Translations under genes and position numbers: made by a program | Notes under the pieces: generated by a model | The model's input: the letters and a program-made list of their open reading frames with translations, nothing else | The model's database searches: none | What the model was told of the DNA's origin: nothing | Part shown: positions 34,784 through 47,794 of the stretch, piece after piece | Layout: each line of letters begins with the position of its first letter | How positions within the stretch are numbered: position 1 is the first letter of the stretch | From: Tillus elongatus | Lineage: Eukaryota > Arthropoda > Insecta > Coleoptera > Cleridae | Length of the DNA stretch: 64,000 nucleotides | Direction of reading: 5' to 3' | Assembly: GCA_964006375.1 (NCBI GenBank) | Contig: OZ023262.1 | Span: forward strand, 56,072,366 to 56,136,365

Positions 34784-35330
34784 GTTCTTTTAGTGAATTT
34801 TCTTTAAAAAATAATTAATTAGATCCCGACTTTTTAATTTTGGAAAATTTTCTTCAAATGAGCGTAAACAAACACCGATAACTCAAAAAATAATGGGTCG
34901 ATTTTGATCAAATTTGGTAAGTACCTTCCTTTTGTAAATGGCTTGGATAAGTTCGTTAGCCAGGAAAATCAGATAAGGTTTTCCGGGCAAATTTTGTTTT
35001 TTTTTCCGAAAAAAATTCATATCTCCGAAAATTAAAAAGCTATGGTAACCAAATTTGGTACGCTCGTTTCTGTCATAAAGGGTATTCAGATGTCTACGCT
35101 AAAGAACAAAGCAATTACAAGCCCCTGAATAAATAAAAAAGTTGAAACGTCAAAATTGATAATTCTGGTAGTCGTTAGTACGAATTGGCGCCTTCTGAGT
35201 TAAAAATACAGCTCGAAATGACTAACAAGCTCCTAAATCTGTGTCTCAGCCGTCAGTTTCCTTCATTTAGTTGAAATATGAGAAAAAATAAATTTTAAAG
35301 AAAAATTGTATGGTGTAAATAATCAAGACG
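34784..35330 (+). repeat. Repeat-family copy with AT core deleted
   Basis: It starts TTTTAGTGAATTTTCTTTAAA, then the 5' module, and passes from 'caaatgagcgtaaac' straight to 'accgataactcaaaaaataa' without (AT)n. The body follows to 'tgaaacgtcaaaattgataa'. Confidence 0.7.
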
Positions 35331-35369
35331 TTAGAAAAGTAATATACTAGAGTATATACCTGTTAGTAG

Positions 35370-35372
35370 ATA

Positions 35373-35457
<85 letters not shown>
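35370..35457. repeat. (AT)n microsatellite
   Basis: About 88 bp of AT with one early GTA interruption. Confidence 0.97.
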
Positions 35458-35460
<3 letters not shown>

Positions 35461-37050
35461 ACGTCAAATATGGCAGAGAGGTAAAGGCAGCAGTGTTCAT
35501 TTAATAATGGACTCCTGTAACACGCGTTTTAATCTCAGTTAGTGACTTCACTTATTTCATTTTACCGTTATCTGATCAGAATTTTTTAGAAAGGTTTTGT
35601 ATGACAAAATCAATTAGGACGAATTAAAAACTTGAATAACGCATCTGGTTGTTTGTTATTGGCCTAACTTAGTGAAACCGTTCCATATTTAATAAAGCCG
35701 TAGACTTTTCCCGTGACACCTCAACAAAATTTAGTGACATAAAAATGTACGCCACTGACTGCAATGTGATTTGTATATTATTTTGAGATAAAGAAACTAA
35801 AACTACAATTTTTTTGTCTCTTAAATTTCTCCGTATCTTGAATCGTTTACACGATAAAAAATAAAAACCGTTTTATGGCATGTCCATTTTCATACAGAAA
35901 ATCACAAACACGAACAATAATGTTTGTTGAGGTGTCCCCCCTAATGCCAATGGACTTAACAATCTTTATCTAATTAGGGTCAAATTAGCCCATTATTACT
36001 ACAAACAACGCTGCCAAATTTCAAAACAATCGGTGAGGAGATATTTGAATTATTTTTAAAAAACGTTATTTTACAACAAAAAAAATAACACCTTGTATCT
36101 TGGAAACAATGCATTTTAGTACATATGTTTGTGTGAACTTTTTTTTTAATAAAATGAGCTGGGAAATCAACACCTTAAATATTGCCCCGTCTTTTTAAAC
36201 AACCTGTATATTTTGCGTTTGTCGTTTTTAAGGATACACCAGATAAAACAACAAATGGTGGAGGATCTTAGCACGCAACATCGGTGTGAAGTCACAGTTC
36301 AGGTCACGAAGCCAAAAATAATCCGAAATTACGCATTATCGAAAGAGTTTATACTGTTGCATATGAATTAAGAATTTTAAAGATTTTGGTATATACGAAG
36401 GTATATTGATATCTAACTAGCCTAGAGACTCCAATAAGCAGAATTGAATTTGCTTACATTTGTACAATTATGATGTTGAACATTCTTTTTATTTGCAGGA
36501 TGATTACAAAAAAAGGTTTTTTGTTTTTGGGTATAACTTTTTCACTCGACAAAAAACTTTAAGCACAAACGGTTATTTAACAGAATCGACGTAGAATGGA
36601 CGATCAATATACGCAACATCAAAAGTGAGCGAAATCCTAAGAATTTAAAAATTTAGCTTGACAGCAGAACCGACTGGAAACCAAGTTGCTCATGAAAGAA
36701 CCATTAATGAGGAATTTGCACATTTTTTATTCTCATCTTATTCAATTCCCCACATTGCATGAAATCAATTGCCATATAAAATTTAAATTTTTAACCAATA
36801 GTTTTCCTGTAAAAAAATATAGAAAATCAAAATAATTGTCTCCGCGCCAAAACGCAGCCGTAAACAAAGATAGCCTACTGTGACGTCACGAGCCGGTATG
36901 GGCCAAAGGAGTCTCGCTTACTCATACAGAGATCCCCATCTCACCATTAGTGTTTATATGACTTACGTGTGCCAGATAGTTATTGTTATTAACTTATATT
37001 ATTGTTAATATCTATACGCTCGTATGAATTGTTTTAAAAACTGTAGTCTT
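35458..37050. other. No recognisable gene
   Basis: AT-rich. A short word 'gtgaaaccgttccata' near 35683 recurs at 61317, hinting at an old repeat. Two copies of a TGACGTCAC-type word occur at about 36882 and 37650 around the exon-like fragments. Confidence 0.35.
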
Positions 37051-37055
37051 ATAGT

Positions 37056-37190
37056 ATGACTACAGAAGTTAGATTTGTCCAACGACAATCTGATAATTTA
37101 CTAAAAATTGATGTACTAGCAATGTTTGCGTTTATAGAAAACAACCCGAATATCATATGTGCTGAGCTAAAAGGAGTGAAAGCTGGGAGG
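37056..37190 (+). CDS. Possible first exon of an insect multicopy protein
   Basis: Opens MTTEVRFVQRQSDNLLKIDVL and continues to GVKAGR, where GGGAG|GTATGT gives a good splice donor; the frame beyond looks intronic. The pattern resembles first exons of large insect families with SWIM/nuclease-like domains, but that is memory of style, not a demonstrated match. No downstream exon was found. It may equally be a transposon fragment. Confidence 0.3.
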
Positions 37191-37312
37191 TATGTGTCTG
37201 ATATGAACCTTATTTTATCCTGTAAATATCTTTGTTGGATTTTATGTAGTAATTTCTATAAAATATAATGTAAATAAAAGCATAACCTCAAAATGTTCCC
37301 CAATCAAATAAT

Positions 37313-37516
37313 CTACGAGAAAAATATACACCATTTCTTCCTGATTTTCTCATCCTTAGGTACATTAAAGAATAATTTGTTGTGGGTAGTTATTGTTGTG
37401 GAAGTACATTTGGGCACTATACAACACTTATAATATTTATGTCCAGGCACTGTTATGTCTTTCGCATTCTCGTATTGTGATTCTGAATCTGCTGAAGCCA
37501 TCACAGAGTCACGCAC
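37313..37516 (-). CDS. Partial THAP-type zinc-finger exon
   Basis: On the minus strand the frame from 37516 contains KCCIVPKCTSTTITTHNKLFF, then NVPKDEKIRKKWC. A C-x(3-4)-C pair, an F-x-V-P stretch and a basic ...KKW are the first half of a THAP DNA-binding domain. The second C-x2-H pair is absent, so the domain would continue in another exon after about 37325. THAP domains occur in host regulators and in P-element-type transposases. It is unrelated in sequence to the THAP remnant near 10250. Confidence 0.4.
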   Translation of the reverse strand: MRDSVMASADSESQYENAKDITVPGHKYYKCCIVPKCTSTTITTHNKLFFNVPKDEKIRKKWCIFFS

Positions 37517-37559
37517 TAAACTAGATTACACACAACTTACTACATTTGAACCTATATTA

Positions 37560-38460
37560 TACACTAAACACCAAAACTACTTAAAATTATGATAAAACTG
37601 CTCAGAATTCGATGCAAACACAAACGAAAACAAGCAGATGTACCGGATGGTGACGTCACAAACCTCTTCACCAATCAGATCGCGTTTTCACCCACCCTGT
37701 CTTTTTGAATTATATTCAAGATTTAAATAATTAATTACTAATTAGTGGTTCACTTTAAAGGGGGTTTACTTGTAGACATTTTTTGACATATTTTTAGAGT
37801 ATCTTGCTGTAGTTTAAATACGTTTTTCATCAAAAGTAAATTATATGCAACTTCCTCATTGTGGGCGTTAAAAATTGTTTCTCATCTGCATAGGCAGAAA
37901 ATTTTCGTTAAAAGAACTCAATTAGAAACGGCTTGTTTCCAAGGGAGGCTCATTCAAGCTCTCATCTGCAAATGCTCTTAATTAAGGTAACGTAAAGTAT
38001 GACAACAATCGTTTGCTTGTCTGTCAATTTAATTAAAATTCATCAATTAATATTTGCGATATTGCCAGAAAATAACTAAATACGGCATCTATCTCAATAT
38101 AGAGCTGCTTTTATCCCTCGCATTACAGAACAAGGGTCCTCAGATTGCTCGGCTCTTAGGAACGTGTAAGCGATCCATAAATCCATGAAACGATGGCGAT
38201 ATCTCTTATCTTAGTTACGATCATTTTGAGATGAAAGCTTGATGATGATTTCCTTTGGAAACAAGCAGTTTGTCTAAAGTGGCACACGAAAACAGAAAAA
38301 GCTATTCTTTTGTAATCATCCTGTAAATAAAAAGGATAAACCGAAAATTCAAGCACCATCGTGTACCTTGGGTCCTACTTCAACATGTTTTTAGTCAGGG
38401 TACCCAGCAGAAATCAAATTCCCTGACATTTCCAGGATCTTCGAGTACATTTTTCATAAT
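37560..38460. other. No recognisable gene
   Basis: AT-rich; short ORFs only. It contains words such as 'gaaacaagcagtttgtctaa' near 38260 and an inverted counterpart 'aacggcttgtttccaaggga' near 37930, which may be an old inverted repeat. Confidence 0.3.
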
Positions 38461-38465
38461 ACTCG

Positions 38466-39140
38466 AAATAAAAAAAGTTCGGGTCGCAGCAAGTGCGTTA
38501 TGGAAGTGAATTTTCTTAAAAATGCGAGCAGGCATCAATCCGATTACCAGTATAGCCTATGTAGTAGAAACAATTTTATCAAAATTACCTATTGTTTGAA
38601 AATGTACAAAAATTTTCCGAAACTAAACTTAAATGTTGCTTTGCTAGCCAACAAACCTTACGTTAATAGTAAATTGAGTTATGAAATTTGAAGGATTTGA
38701 TGAAAATTCGCTACGAAAATGCACTTACAGCGTCCTGATTTTTTTCTTACAAATATGCATCATATTTCAATAAAAAATGCAAAAATGCATAACGAATTTG
38801 TTCTACGAAAATTAGCTAAAAATTATAGACCGTTAAACCATAAACTTCACTTAACCCACAGCGAAAGCATCAACTTAACTAAACCAACAGCCAAACCATC
38901 AGAGAAAGGGTTTATTTGAAATGAATTTTCTGTAAACATTTTAGTAAAGTGAAGGGCAATAACGGTTGAAGCTGAAACTTAAGGGTTCACATAACACTCT
39001 TCTTGCAACATTTTCTTTTCACAATCCGTATTTGTTTCACGTTCATTCCCTAAACATTGCCAATTTTGACGTTCCAAATTGCAACTTTGACGTTTTGAGG
39101 AAAACTCCAAATTTTTTTCTTTAACTGCCCATAACTGTTT
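38466..39140. repeat. Hairpin-ended MITE followed by repeat-family modules
   Basis: 38466-38730 opens 'gttcgggtcgcagcaagtgcgttatgg' and closes 'aaaattcgctacgaaaatgcacttacagcgtcctga' (inverted ends). Then come 'atgcatcatatttcaat', 'ttctacgaaaattagctaaa', 'catcagagaaagggtttatt' and 'gcaactttgacgttttgagg', all family blocks. Confidence 0.7.
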
Positions 39141-39224
39141 TATGTTTAAAGGAGTAATATGTGTTCTATATTGACATGAATATATTACCCGTCACACTAG
39201 GAATCAATCCTACTGTCTGATTAG

Positions 39225-39600
39225 ACAAGCGTCTCACGACAGTAAAAACTTGGATGAGTTTTTTGTTGTTTTAACGAAATAAAAGACCTCCCTAACGTGA
39301 TGCTACACAAAATCCTACCAGCTGACTTTTCTGACCTGCCATGACATCAGTTTGCCTAATTGAAGGCTAAAAGGAGAAGGAAAATCAACACTGCCATATA
39401 TCAAGGTTATGTGAGCATAATGAAATTTTCCTTTCCCTTTTAACTTCTTTTAGCTTTTGGTAAGGCAAACTAATGTCAGGGTAGGTGAGGAAGGTCAGTC
39501 GGGAGGATTGTGTGTACACAGATCAGTCAGGGAGGTCTTTTATTTCGTTAAAACGACAAAAAACTCATCAAAGTTTTTACTGTCGCGAGACGCTCAGCTA
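39225..39600. mobile_element. Fold-back/MITE-like inverted repeat
   Basis: The left arm (from 'gcgtctcacgacagtaaaaa' through 'aaataaaagacctccct' to 'catcagtttgcct') pairs with the right arm (from 'aggcaaactaatgtcag' through 'agggaggtcttttatttcgtt' to 'actgtcgcgagacgctcagc'). Arms are about 130-160 bp around a loop of about 90 bp. Target duplication not established. Confidence 0.7.
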
Positions 39601-39779
39601 ATTAGAAGAAAGCAATGTTTAATCTATTAATCACATATTATACATACATTTTATCTTTCTGCTCTCCTTGTTTATACACACTTTAACTATGCCAAATATC
39701 ACATTGCTTCGTGTGCGCAATGTGCTTAACAAGGGGTGGGTACAAAGTTTTTTTTTCATGTATTATAACCCTATAGTTG

Positions 39780-39905
39780 AAGCCACAGCTAAAGCATCAG
39801 AAAAAGGGTCTATTTGAAATTCTTTTCTGCAAATATTTAAGCAAAATGAAAGATAATGGTGGCTGAAGCTGAAACTTAGGGCTTTATAGAACACACGACA
39901 ATAAA
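39780..39905 (-). repeat. Repeat-family body fragment
   Basis: 'gctaaagcatcagaaaaaggg', 'gaaagataatggtggctgaagctgaaacttagggcttt' match the central body of the family. Confidence 0.6.
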
Positions 39906-40371
39906 ATTTGCAATTTTTTCACGGCAGAACTTGTGTTGTGTTATGTGCGTGTGAGTGCGTGTGCGCGCGTGGCTGTAGCTTGAAGGCCATTCGCACATCT
40001 TCAATTATGGAAAAACTTGACTTTCATAACTGGCCTTCGGAAAGGGTTTTCCAGTGTGATGAAACAAACCAGACGTATAGAATAAACACAAGGAAGAACA
40101 TTCCATATGAGATGTACGTATCAGAAAACGCTATTTACATCAAAATAAAAATGCATCTGCTAGTGACAAAATTTTACAAATATATACTTTCCAAGTCTAC
40201 TTCCATGAACTTTGAGTAAAATCACAAATTTTTCTGGCGTTTTAGGGGGTATTTCACATTTTCTGATTTTTTCAGGTTTTGCAGGTCGCTGGTTAGTTGA
40301 AATTCAGGATTTTTTTCAAACGAGGGCTTCCTGACGGTTTAGAAAATTTTCAATGTATGTTGTTATGTTTC

Positions 40372-40710
40372 TTTAACGTCGGCCTATTTCCGCGACTATG
40401 GCCAATCAGCGACGTCAGGGAGCAGTTTCACCTCACCATCCTGGAAATTTTGCCAAACCCCTGCCTTTCTGTAAGGAGGGTAGGGATCTTTAACGTGCCC
40501 AACATAGCATGGACCCGGGACCGACTGCTTCACGCCCCCTCCGAAGGGCGGAACATGCAGACATTCAACTTGCTCAAATACAATGCCAGAACCTCGGTTG
40601 ATGTTAGTGTTACAGTTTGTATTGAAAAAGTGAAAGACAAACCCTGGGATCCAACCCAGAACCCTTCTGTTCAGAGGCACACGTTCTTACCTTTGAACTA
40701 CCGAGGCACT
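40372..40710 (-). repeat. tRNA-derived SINE, copy 2 (most complete)
   Basis: On the minus strand it starts 'gtgcctcggtagttcaaagg' (A box) with 'gttctgggttggatcccagg' (B box), then the shared body ('gcattgtatttgagcaagtt', 'gttgggcacgttaaagatcc', 'ccttacagaaaggcagggg', 'gtgaggtgaaactgctccct', 'gattggccatagtcgcggaa'), and ends 'ggccgacgttaaag'. About 339 bp. An overlapping open frame of 189 codons (40297-40866) is incidental. Confidence 0.88.
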
Positions 40711-40859
40711 ATTTTCGATGTATTATTTACTTTTATTTATTTGTTAATCACCCTCTATAAGATTTATGAGAATTCCCTGATGAAAGATCGTGCTTGCAAA
40801 CGGTTTACAAATGTTTCGTTTGAGTGCGGAAATCGAATGCTACATCCCCTGTGGTCCGG

Positions 40860-43186
40860 GGACTAACTAAAAGAATAGGCCCATGGTAACTCCTGCCTAT
40901 CGTACGAGGCGACTAATCAGAGTCAAGCCTCTGGTAGTGGAATTTTCCTTTACGTGATAGTAAAGGATTTTTTTACGCCCGAGAAGGCACCACCCCATAC
41001 TTCAAGGGGCCGGTGAAGTCCCAACAGACGTTTCCGGTTCTGGTGTATGAGTCGGTTTCCCTTATAAGCAAAAATGATGATGGCTCCTCCTTGTACAAAA
41101 GATTCCGGAGGTAAAATACCACTCCATTCGGATCTCTGGGATAGGGGTGTACAAGGGGCGCCAGCATCAGGATTTAACATATCCTTCTCGAATATATATG
41201 GCCTAAATTCTAACCTGAACTCCGTCCACCATTTCCTCTAGGCTAATAGACCCCAACTCCTCTTCCTTACCGAAACACAAATCAGTGCTAAAACAGCCAC
41301 TAATCACCTTAATTTCCCGGGGTATAAGCTCCTTACTTACTTTAGATTGCATAAAGGCGTGTGCGCATACGTCCGTAGCAATCTACCCTGCACCAGAGTC
41401 CGCAATTTAGAAGCTGGAAGAAAAGACATACTATGGATAAAACTCTCTTTCGGGCCTGCAACTAAATTCATCTGTTGAATTTACCGGTCACCTTCTGACA
41501 ACAACTTTGACCAGCTCTTTGACCTTTCTGAAAAAACCGACTATCTGATTTCTAAATATCCTTCCTCCGAGGTCACTATGCTTGGTGACTTCAATGTCCA
41601 TAATAAGGAATGGCTAGGATCTTTAAAAACCGATCCACCCACAAGGGAGAGCAGCAGAGGCCTTTGCAGTCAGCAATTCTTTAGCCAATATGATTCAGCA
41701 ACCTACTTACTTTCCTCGCATCCCAACACACAGCTCAAATCCCTTGGATCTCTTTCTCACTACAAAACCTCAATGCTATAAGATATCAGTCACCGCCCCT
41801 CTTGGTCGCTCAAACCACGCAATGGTCACTGCTTCCTGCGCAATGCAACCCGAGGTCGCAAAGTCATCACACCCACGTATCGTTTGGCACTACAACTCCG
41901 CAAACTGGGACAAAAGGCGGGATTACTTTTCCTCATTTCCATGGACGTCTGCCTGCTTCTCTCATCCTGACCCCTCTGATATGTCACAAAACGTCACCGA
42001 AATTGTCCAAGCTGGCATGGAATTATTTATTCCACGTACACAGAAACCTCTTCAGCCACTCAAAAGCCCTGGCTCTCTAAATCCTGTGACAAGGCCAGAC
42101 TTAAATAGGCCAGGGCTCACAAAACGCCTCTACACAACCCCAGTCAAGAAAATTTCCTCTCCAACCGGAGCATTTCTGTTGTCGTGGATGGCCATTTCTC
42201 TAAACTGTATTCAATTAATGCAGGAGTCCGTCAAGGTTCAGCTTTAGCCCCTACTTTGTTTCTTCTCCACATCAATGACCACCTATCTAGCACATCCAAC
42301 CCAGTTCACAGTTACGCGGACGACATCACCCTCCACTCAAATATACAATATTCTAAGCCTGTCTAGTCCAATTAGATGAGGATCGCAGACTTACCGAGGG
42401 TTCTGTCTCCGTGGATCTCCAAAAAATATTAGACTGGGGAAGTAGAAATCTTGTACAATTCAACCCCGCCAAATTTCAGTCTTGCTTTCTTTCTCATAAG
42501 TGATACACCAGCCCTAGACCCATCACAATGAACAACAAAGTTATTGAAAATTATAAGTCCTTTTCACTTGTTGCCATTTCTGTGGATCGAAATCTCAAGT
42601 AACACCAACATGTCACATAAATTGCAGAAGCGGCTGCTAAGAAATTAGGTTTCCTCTTCCGGGCTCGCAAATACTTATCGCCAGCTAATCTCTATACCTT
42701 ATATACTTCACAAGAAAGACCAAACCTCGAATACTGCCCCCACATCTGGGGTGCAGCTGCCGCTTCTACACTCGCTATCCTGGACTCCATTCAAAAGAGA
42801 GCTGTACATCTCATCGGTGACCCTACCCTCATCCATTCTCTCTCTCTCTCTTTCCCTCTTATAGATATCTGCACGGGCACTGCTTAGAGGAGCTTTCTTC
42901 CATAGTTCCTCCACCTGCTGCCCCCAACAGATCTACCAGGGGAACAGAGCGAATGCACCCTTTTACTGTCCAGGTCATCAGACGTAGAACATCTTGTTAT
43001 GCCCGCTCTTTTGTCCCGATGACTTCCAAGTTGTGGAATGCCTTGCCGGCACATGTTTTTCCTTCTCCTCCGAACCTCCAAACCTTCAAGTCCATAATTA
43101 AGAGGTTGCCTTTTTCCTCCTTGTGGATACCCACGGTACGATAGTATTTAGGCTGTAAGCACTCGTGGTCTGTTGTTGAAATATTA
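40860..43186 (+). pseudogene. LINE copy C, endonuclease joined to RT by internal deletion
   Basis: A 5' leader precedes 41011; from there it matches copy D. The endonuclease half (to about 42160) includes LLFLTETQISAKTA in a broken frame, LGDFNVHNKEWL near 41580 and LGRSNHAMVTASCAMQPE. It passes abruptly at about 42160-42180 into the RT end: SISVVVDGHFSKLYSINAGVRQGSALAPTLFLL and HSYADDITLHSN. The RT fingers and palm start are deleted. The tail (RTSCYARSFVPMTSKLWNALP) and an A-rich 3' end near 43180 follow. Frameshifts and stops are numerous. It is non-functional. Confidence 0.85.
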
Positions 43187-43749
43187 AAAATAAAATCAAC
43201 CTTACAATTTTTTACGAAAATTCACTAAAAGGGCAAGATTTTCGCGACAGACGCTTTGAGTGTTTAGTATACTGGAAATAAATATTCTTTTAACTACGAA
43301 TTAATACAAATTTGTTTGCTTTCTTTGCTATCTAAAATCACAGTAAATATGATTTTCAAATCTACTAAATATTTAAAATGCTAATAAATCTTTGAACCTG
43401 AAATTTACATAAATATGATTAATGCATTTTTGCTCAGAAACAGCCATCAACGGTGTAAGAAAACAAAACCCTTCGAGGTCTTGAATTATTTAAACTTGGC
43501 GGCTGCTTGAAAATAAGGGCTACTCAATATTTAAATCTGGACGCAGAAATTTTTCTATGGTAGCGAATTTTCAAATAGCAAAAACATTACAAAAAAAATT
43601 TTTTTTTAAGAAAATCGTGGTTGAGAAATTGGTAAAATGGTATCATAAAATTTAGTATGCGCCTTGCCTTTATAAAAACCTTCTTATGTACCAAAATTGA
43701 ATTTTCTAGGTTTATAAAAACTTCCCTTTCACTTTTTTAGTAGGTATGG
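43187..43749. repeat. Repeat-family ends around unassigned sequence
   Basis: 'tttttacgaaaattcactaaaaggg' at 43209 and 'aaatctggacgcagaaatttttctatggtagcgaattttc' near 43533-43575 are family termini facing outward. The middle is AT-rich with no gene. Confidence 0.5.
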
Positions 43750-43980
43750 TAAAATTAACACCAACCGAGACTATGGCATTGTATTTAAGCAAGTTAAGTG
43801 TCTGCATGCTCTTCGGAGGGGCACTCAAGCAATCTGTCTCATGCAATGTTGGGCACGTTAAAGATCCCTACTCTCCTTACCGAAAGGCAGGGGTTCGGCA
43901 AAATTTACAGAATAGTGGGTTAAAATTGCTCACTGGCGTCGGTGATTGTCCATAGTCGCGAAAATAGGCAGACGTTAAAG
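43750..43980 (+). repeat. tRNA-derived SINE, copy 3, 5'-truncated with A-tail
   Basis: It lacks the tRNA head; it starts 'aaattaacaccaaccgagac' and shares 'gcattgtatttaagcaagtt', 'gttgggcacgttaaagatcc', 'gtcggtgattgtccatagtcgcg' and 'agacgttaaag'. It is followed by an A-rich run at 43983-44010, the expected tail of a LINE-mobilised SINE. Confidence 0.85.
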
Positions 43981-44487
43981 TACAAAAAAAAAAACAAAAA
44001 CAAAACACAAACGGTCAATAATATTTAGTCAGAAGATTTTATCAAACCTTACCTAAGTCGGACGGTGAAATATTAAAATTCAGTCCATTACCTGTAAAAA
44101 ATACAAAAAATATGATTAAGAAAATATAATTTGATTGGAAATATTAAAAACTAAATTCACCAACACCAACATTACCTCATATTTTTCATCGCTTTGGCAG
44201 CCAAGTTATAATATTTGGAGTACGTACTTCTAATACAATATAATACCCTGATTCATCAAAGATGACTTGCTGTCGTTGCTCTTACTTGGTGAAGCCATTA
44301 CATTCTAATTACATACGTAGAAATATTCTCTACGCCTGTATTTAAACACTTAAATACAGATGTAGATGTCTTCTCTGGCTTCTCTGAGGCATATGTATGA
44401 TTGATTAATGTTATTGCATCAAGTACCGGTGGATGATTGCAATAAAGAACGTATGTTGAAAATTTAGATGGTTTGAAACAATATAAC

Positions 44488-44615
44488 AATATAATTTTAG
44501 TGAATTTTCTTTAAAAAATTCACTAGTAAGGAGATCGCGACTTTCGAATATTTTTTTTCTTTAAATGGGTGCAAACTACTCCCCCTAAAACACATATACG
44601 GTGTCGGTTTCAATT

Positions 44616-44708
<93 letters not shown>

Positions 44709-45235
44709 GTGTATGTCACACCGAAAGCTCAAAAAATAATGGGCCCATTTTGATCAAATTTGGTGAGTACCTTTCTTTTGCAAGTGGCTGGATAAGTTTG
44801 TTAGCTAGAAAAATCGGCCCAGCTTTTTCAGGACGGTCTTGACTTTTCTTTTGGAAAATTAATACGCTGGTTTATTATATAAAAGGTAAACTACATCCCA
44901 ATAACTATATCTGTAAGTTGAAAGGAAAAAAGTTATAAACTTTTACAGAAAACATTTTTGTGGTTTTCCTCTTGAAACGTCAAGTCGCGATTTGAAACGT
45001 CAAAATTGGCAACTTTTAGGCAAAGAACCTAAAAGGAATACGGGTTATGTACAAAAAATGAGTGTTTTACAAACCCTTAAGGTTCAGCTTCAACCGTCAT
45101 TCTCCTAAAATCTGTCCAGAAAATTCATTTCAAATAGACCAATTTTCTGATGCTTTGGTAGTAGTTTTCGTTATAAAGTTTTTGGTTTAATAGTCTATAA
45201 GTTTTGGCGAATTTTCGTAGAAAAAATTAATCAGA
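44488..45235 (+). repeat. Repeat-family copy, 5' module-(AT)n-body
   Basis: It starts 'ttttagtgaattttctttaaaaaattcactagtaagg' (terminal palindrome), then 'agatcgcgactttcg', (AT)n at 44620-44704, 'tcaaaaaataatgggcccat', the body to 'ggtagtagttttcgttataa', and ends 'ggcgaattttcgtagaaaaa'. A terminal-hairpin piece recurs at 45540-45595. It is one of the cleanest copies for reading order. Confidence 0.8.
44620..44704. repeat. (AT)n microsatellite
   Basis: About 85 bp of AT as core of the copy at 44488-45235. Confidence 0.97.
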
Positions 45236-46070
45236 AGAATAAGACTTTTGTATTTTGAAAAGATTTCTGCGTATAAGCGCGTCTGGGGGTTGGCGGTAAA
45301 TGAGGGATGATTTGGTGAACATTGGCATTTTTCTCGTTACAACTCGAGTAATATAACGTTTCAGAACTTTATGGGTAACTGAATATGAATATTTTCTTTG
45401 TGGTCAAGTCATGGACACTAAATTCTTTTTCATGAGAATGTCTTTCCGATGAAAGTAGATTATCACAACTATGTGGAAGTTATGATTCAATTTGCAGAAC
45501 TATTTGTAATACTTTCAGTATAAGGCCATGTCGACAAAATCTTATTCGTATGAAAATTCACTACCATAATGCACTTGCTCCGTCTCGACATTTTTTCAAC
45601 TTGTTTATAGTTCGTTTTATGATATGTACATTTGGGTTGTATCGCTGCAAATCAATTAAGACCTATCTGTTGTAGGCTTTCATAAGCTATTAGTACACAC
45701 CTACAAGGACTTCGGTGGGTCAATATGTATTGTTGAGAATTTGTTTTTAAGGTATATATTTCATTACGATTGTAGTTGCTACTTCTTTTGACTTCTCAAG
45801 GAAGAAATATAAAATATCATATTGTTTTAAAAATTATTGCGTTTTCTAATGTAGACTAAGTACCTTGCATTCACTTGTCGCCTCTTACTTCATGTTGTTA
45901 AATAACATATAATTTTAACATATTTAATTAAGCCTGTATCTTATTCGTTACCATGAGGCACTAGCTGTCTCAGTATTTTTTTATAATGCATATTAATACC
46001 TTACTCAATACCATCACGCAATTGTTGCTTCGGTATTTTGAAGCTCACTTCTAATTAAGCGCAGAAAAGA

Positions 46071-46434
46071 AAATGCCACAAACACAGAAATTTGTGTGTG
46101 CGAGAATCTGGACGGTAGGAAGAGCTAAATTGTATGCTCACCCTGGCCTCGAATATAAAATTCTAGAGGTCTTAGTTCATGCTTATCTGACGAAAATTCA
46201 GAAATCTGTGTGCGCGAGAATCTGGACGGTAGGGAGAGCTAAATTGTATGCTCACCATGGCCTCGAATATAAAATTCTAGAGATCTTAGTTCACGCTTAT
46301 CTGACGAAAATTCAGAAATATGTGTGCGCGAGAATCTGGACGGTAGGGAGAGCTAAATTGTATGCTCACCATGGCCTCGAATATAAAATTCTAGAGGTCT
46401 TAGTTCACGCTTATCTGACGAAAATTTTTGACAG
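46071..46434 (+). repeat. 114-bp tandem repeat with open reading frame
   Basis: Three units start at about 46085, 46199 and 46313. The period is 114 bp = 38 codons, and the plus frame from ATG 46073 stays open through all three: each unit reads VCARIWTVGRAKLYAH then GLEYKILEVLVHAYLTKI. Most differences are single bases. There is no signal peptide, known domain or visible neighbouring exon. Either a minisatellite whose length happens to keep frame, or a fragment of a repeat-containing protein. Confidence 0.8.
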
Positions 46435-46616
46435 CCTCAAAGTCGTGATCTAGTCATAAGCTAATGTTTTCTATGTAAATTCGCCATTAAAGTGTTGTCT
46501 ACAAAAATTAAATTAAATTGTGTGACCACGAAAACACGCAAAAAAGTACCTAGCACTTTAAAAAAAATTGGTTAATTTTACCTAAAAAAATTAATAAAAT
46601 ATGTTTCACGATATAA

Positions 46617-47790
<1,174 letters not shown>

Positions 47791-47794
47791 CTAT

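Noticed and set aside
40006..40220. Possible pogo/Tigger transposase scrap (ERVFQCDET)
   Set aside because: Only a handful of residues resemble the family and the rest does not follow.
40297..40866. A 189-codon open frame
   Set aside because: It lies over a SINE on the opposite strand, and the residues translate tRNA-like and SINE body sequence.
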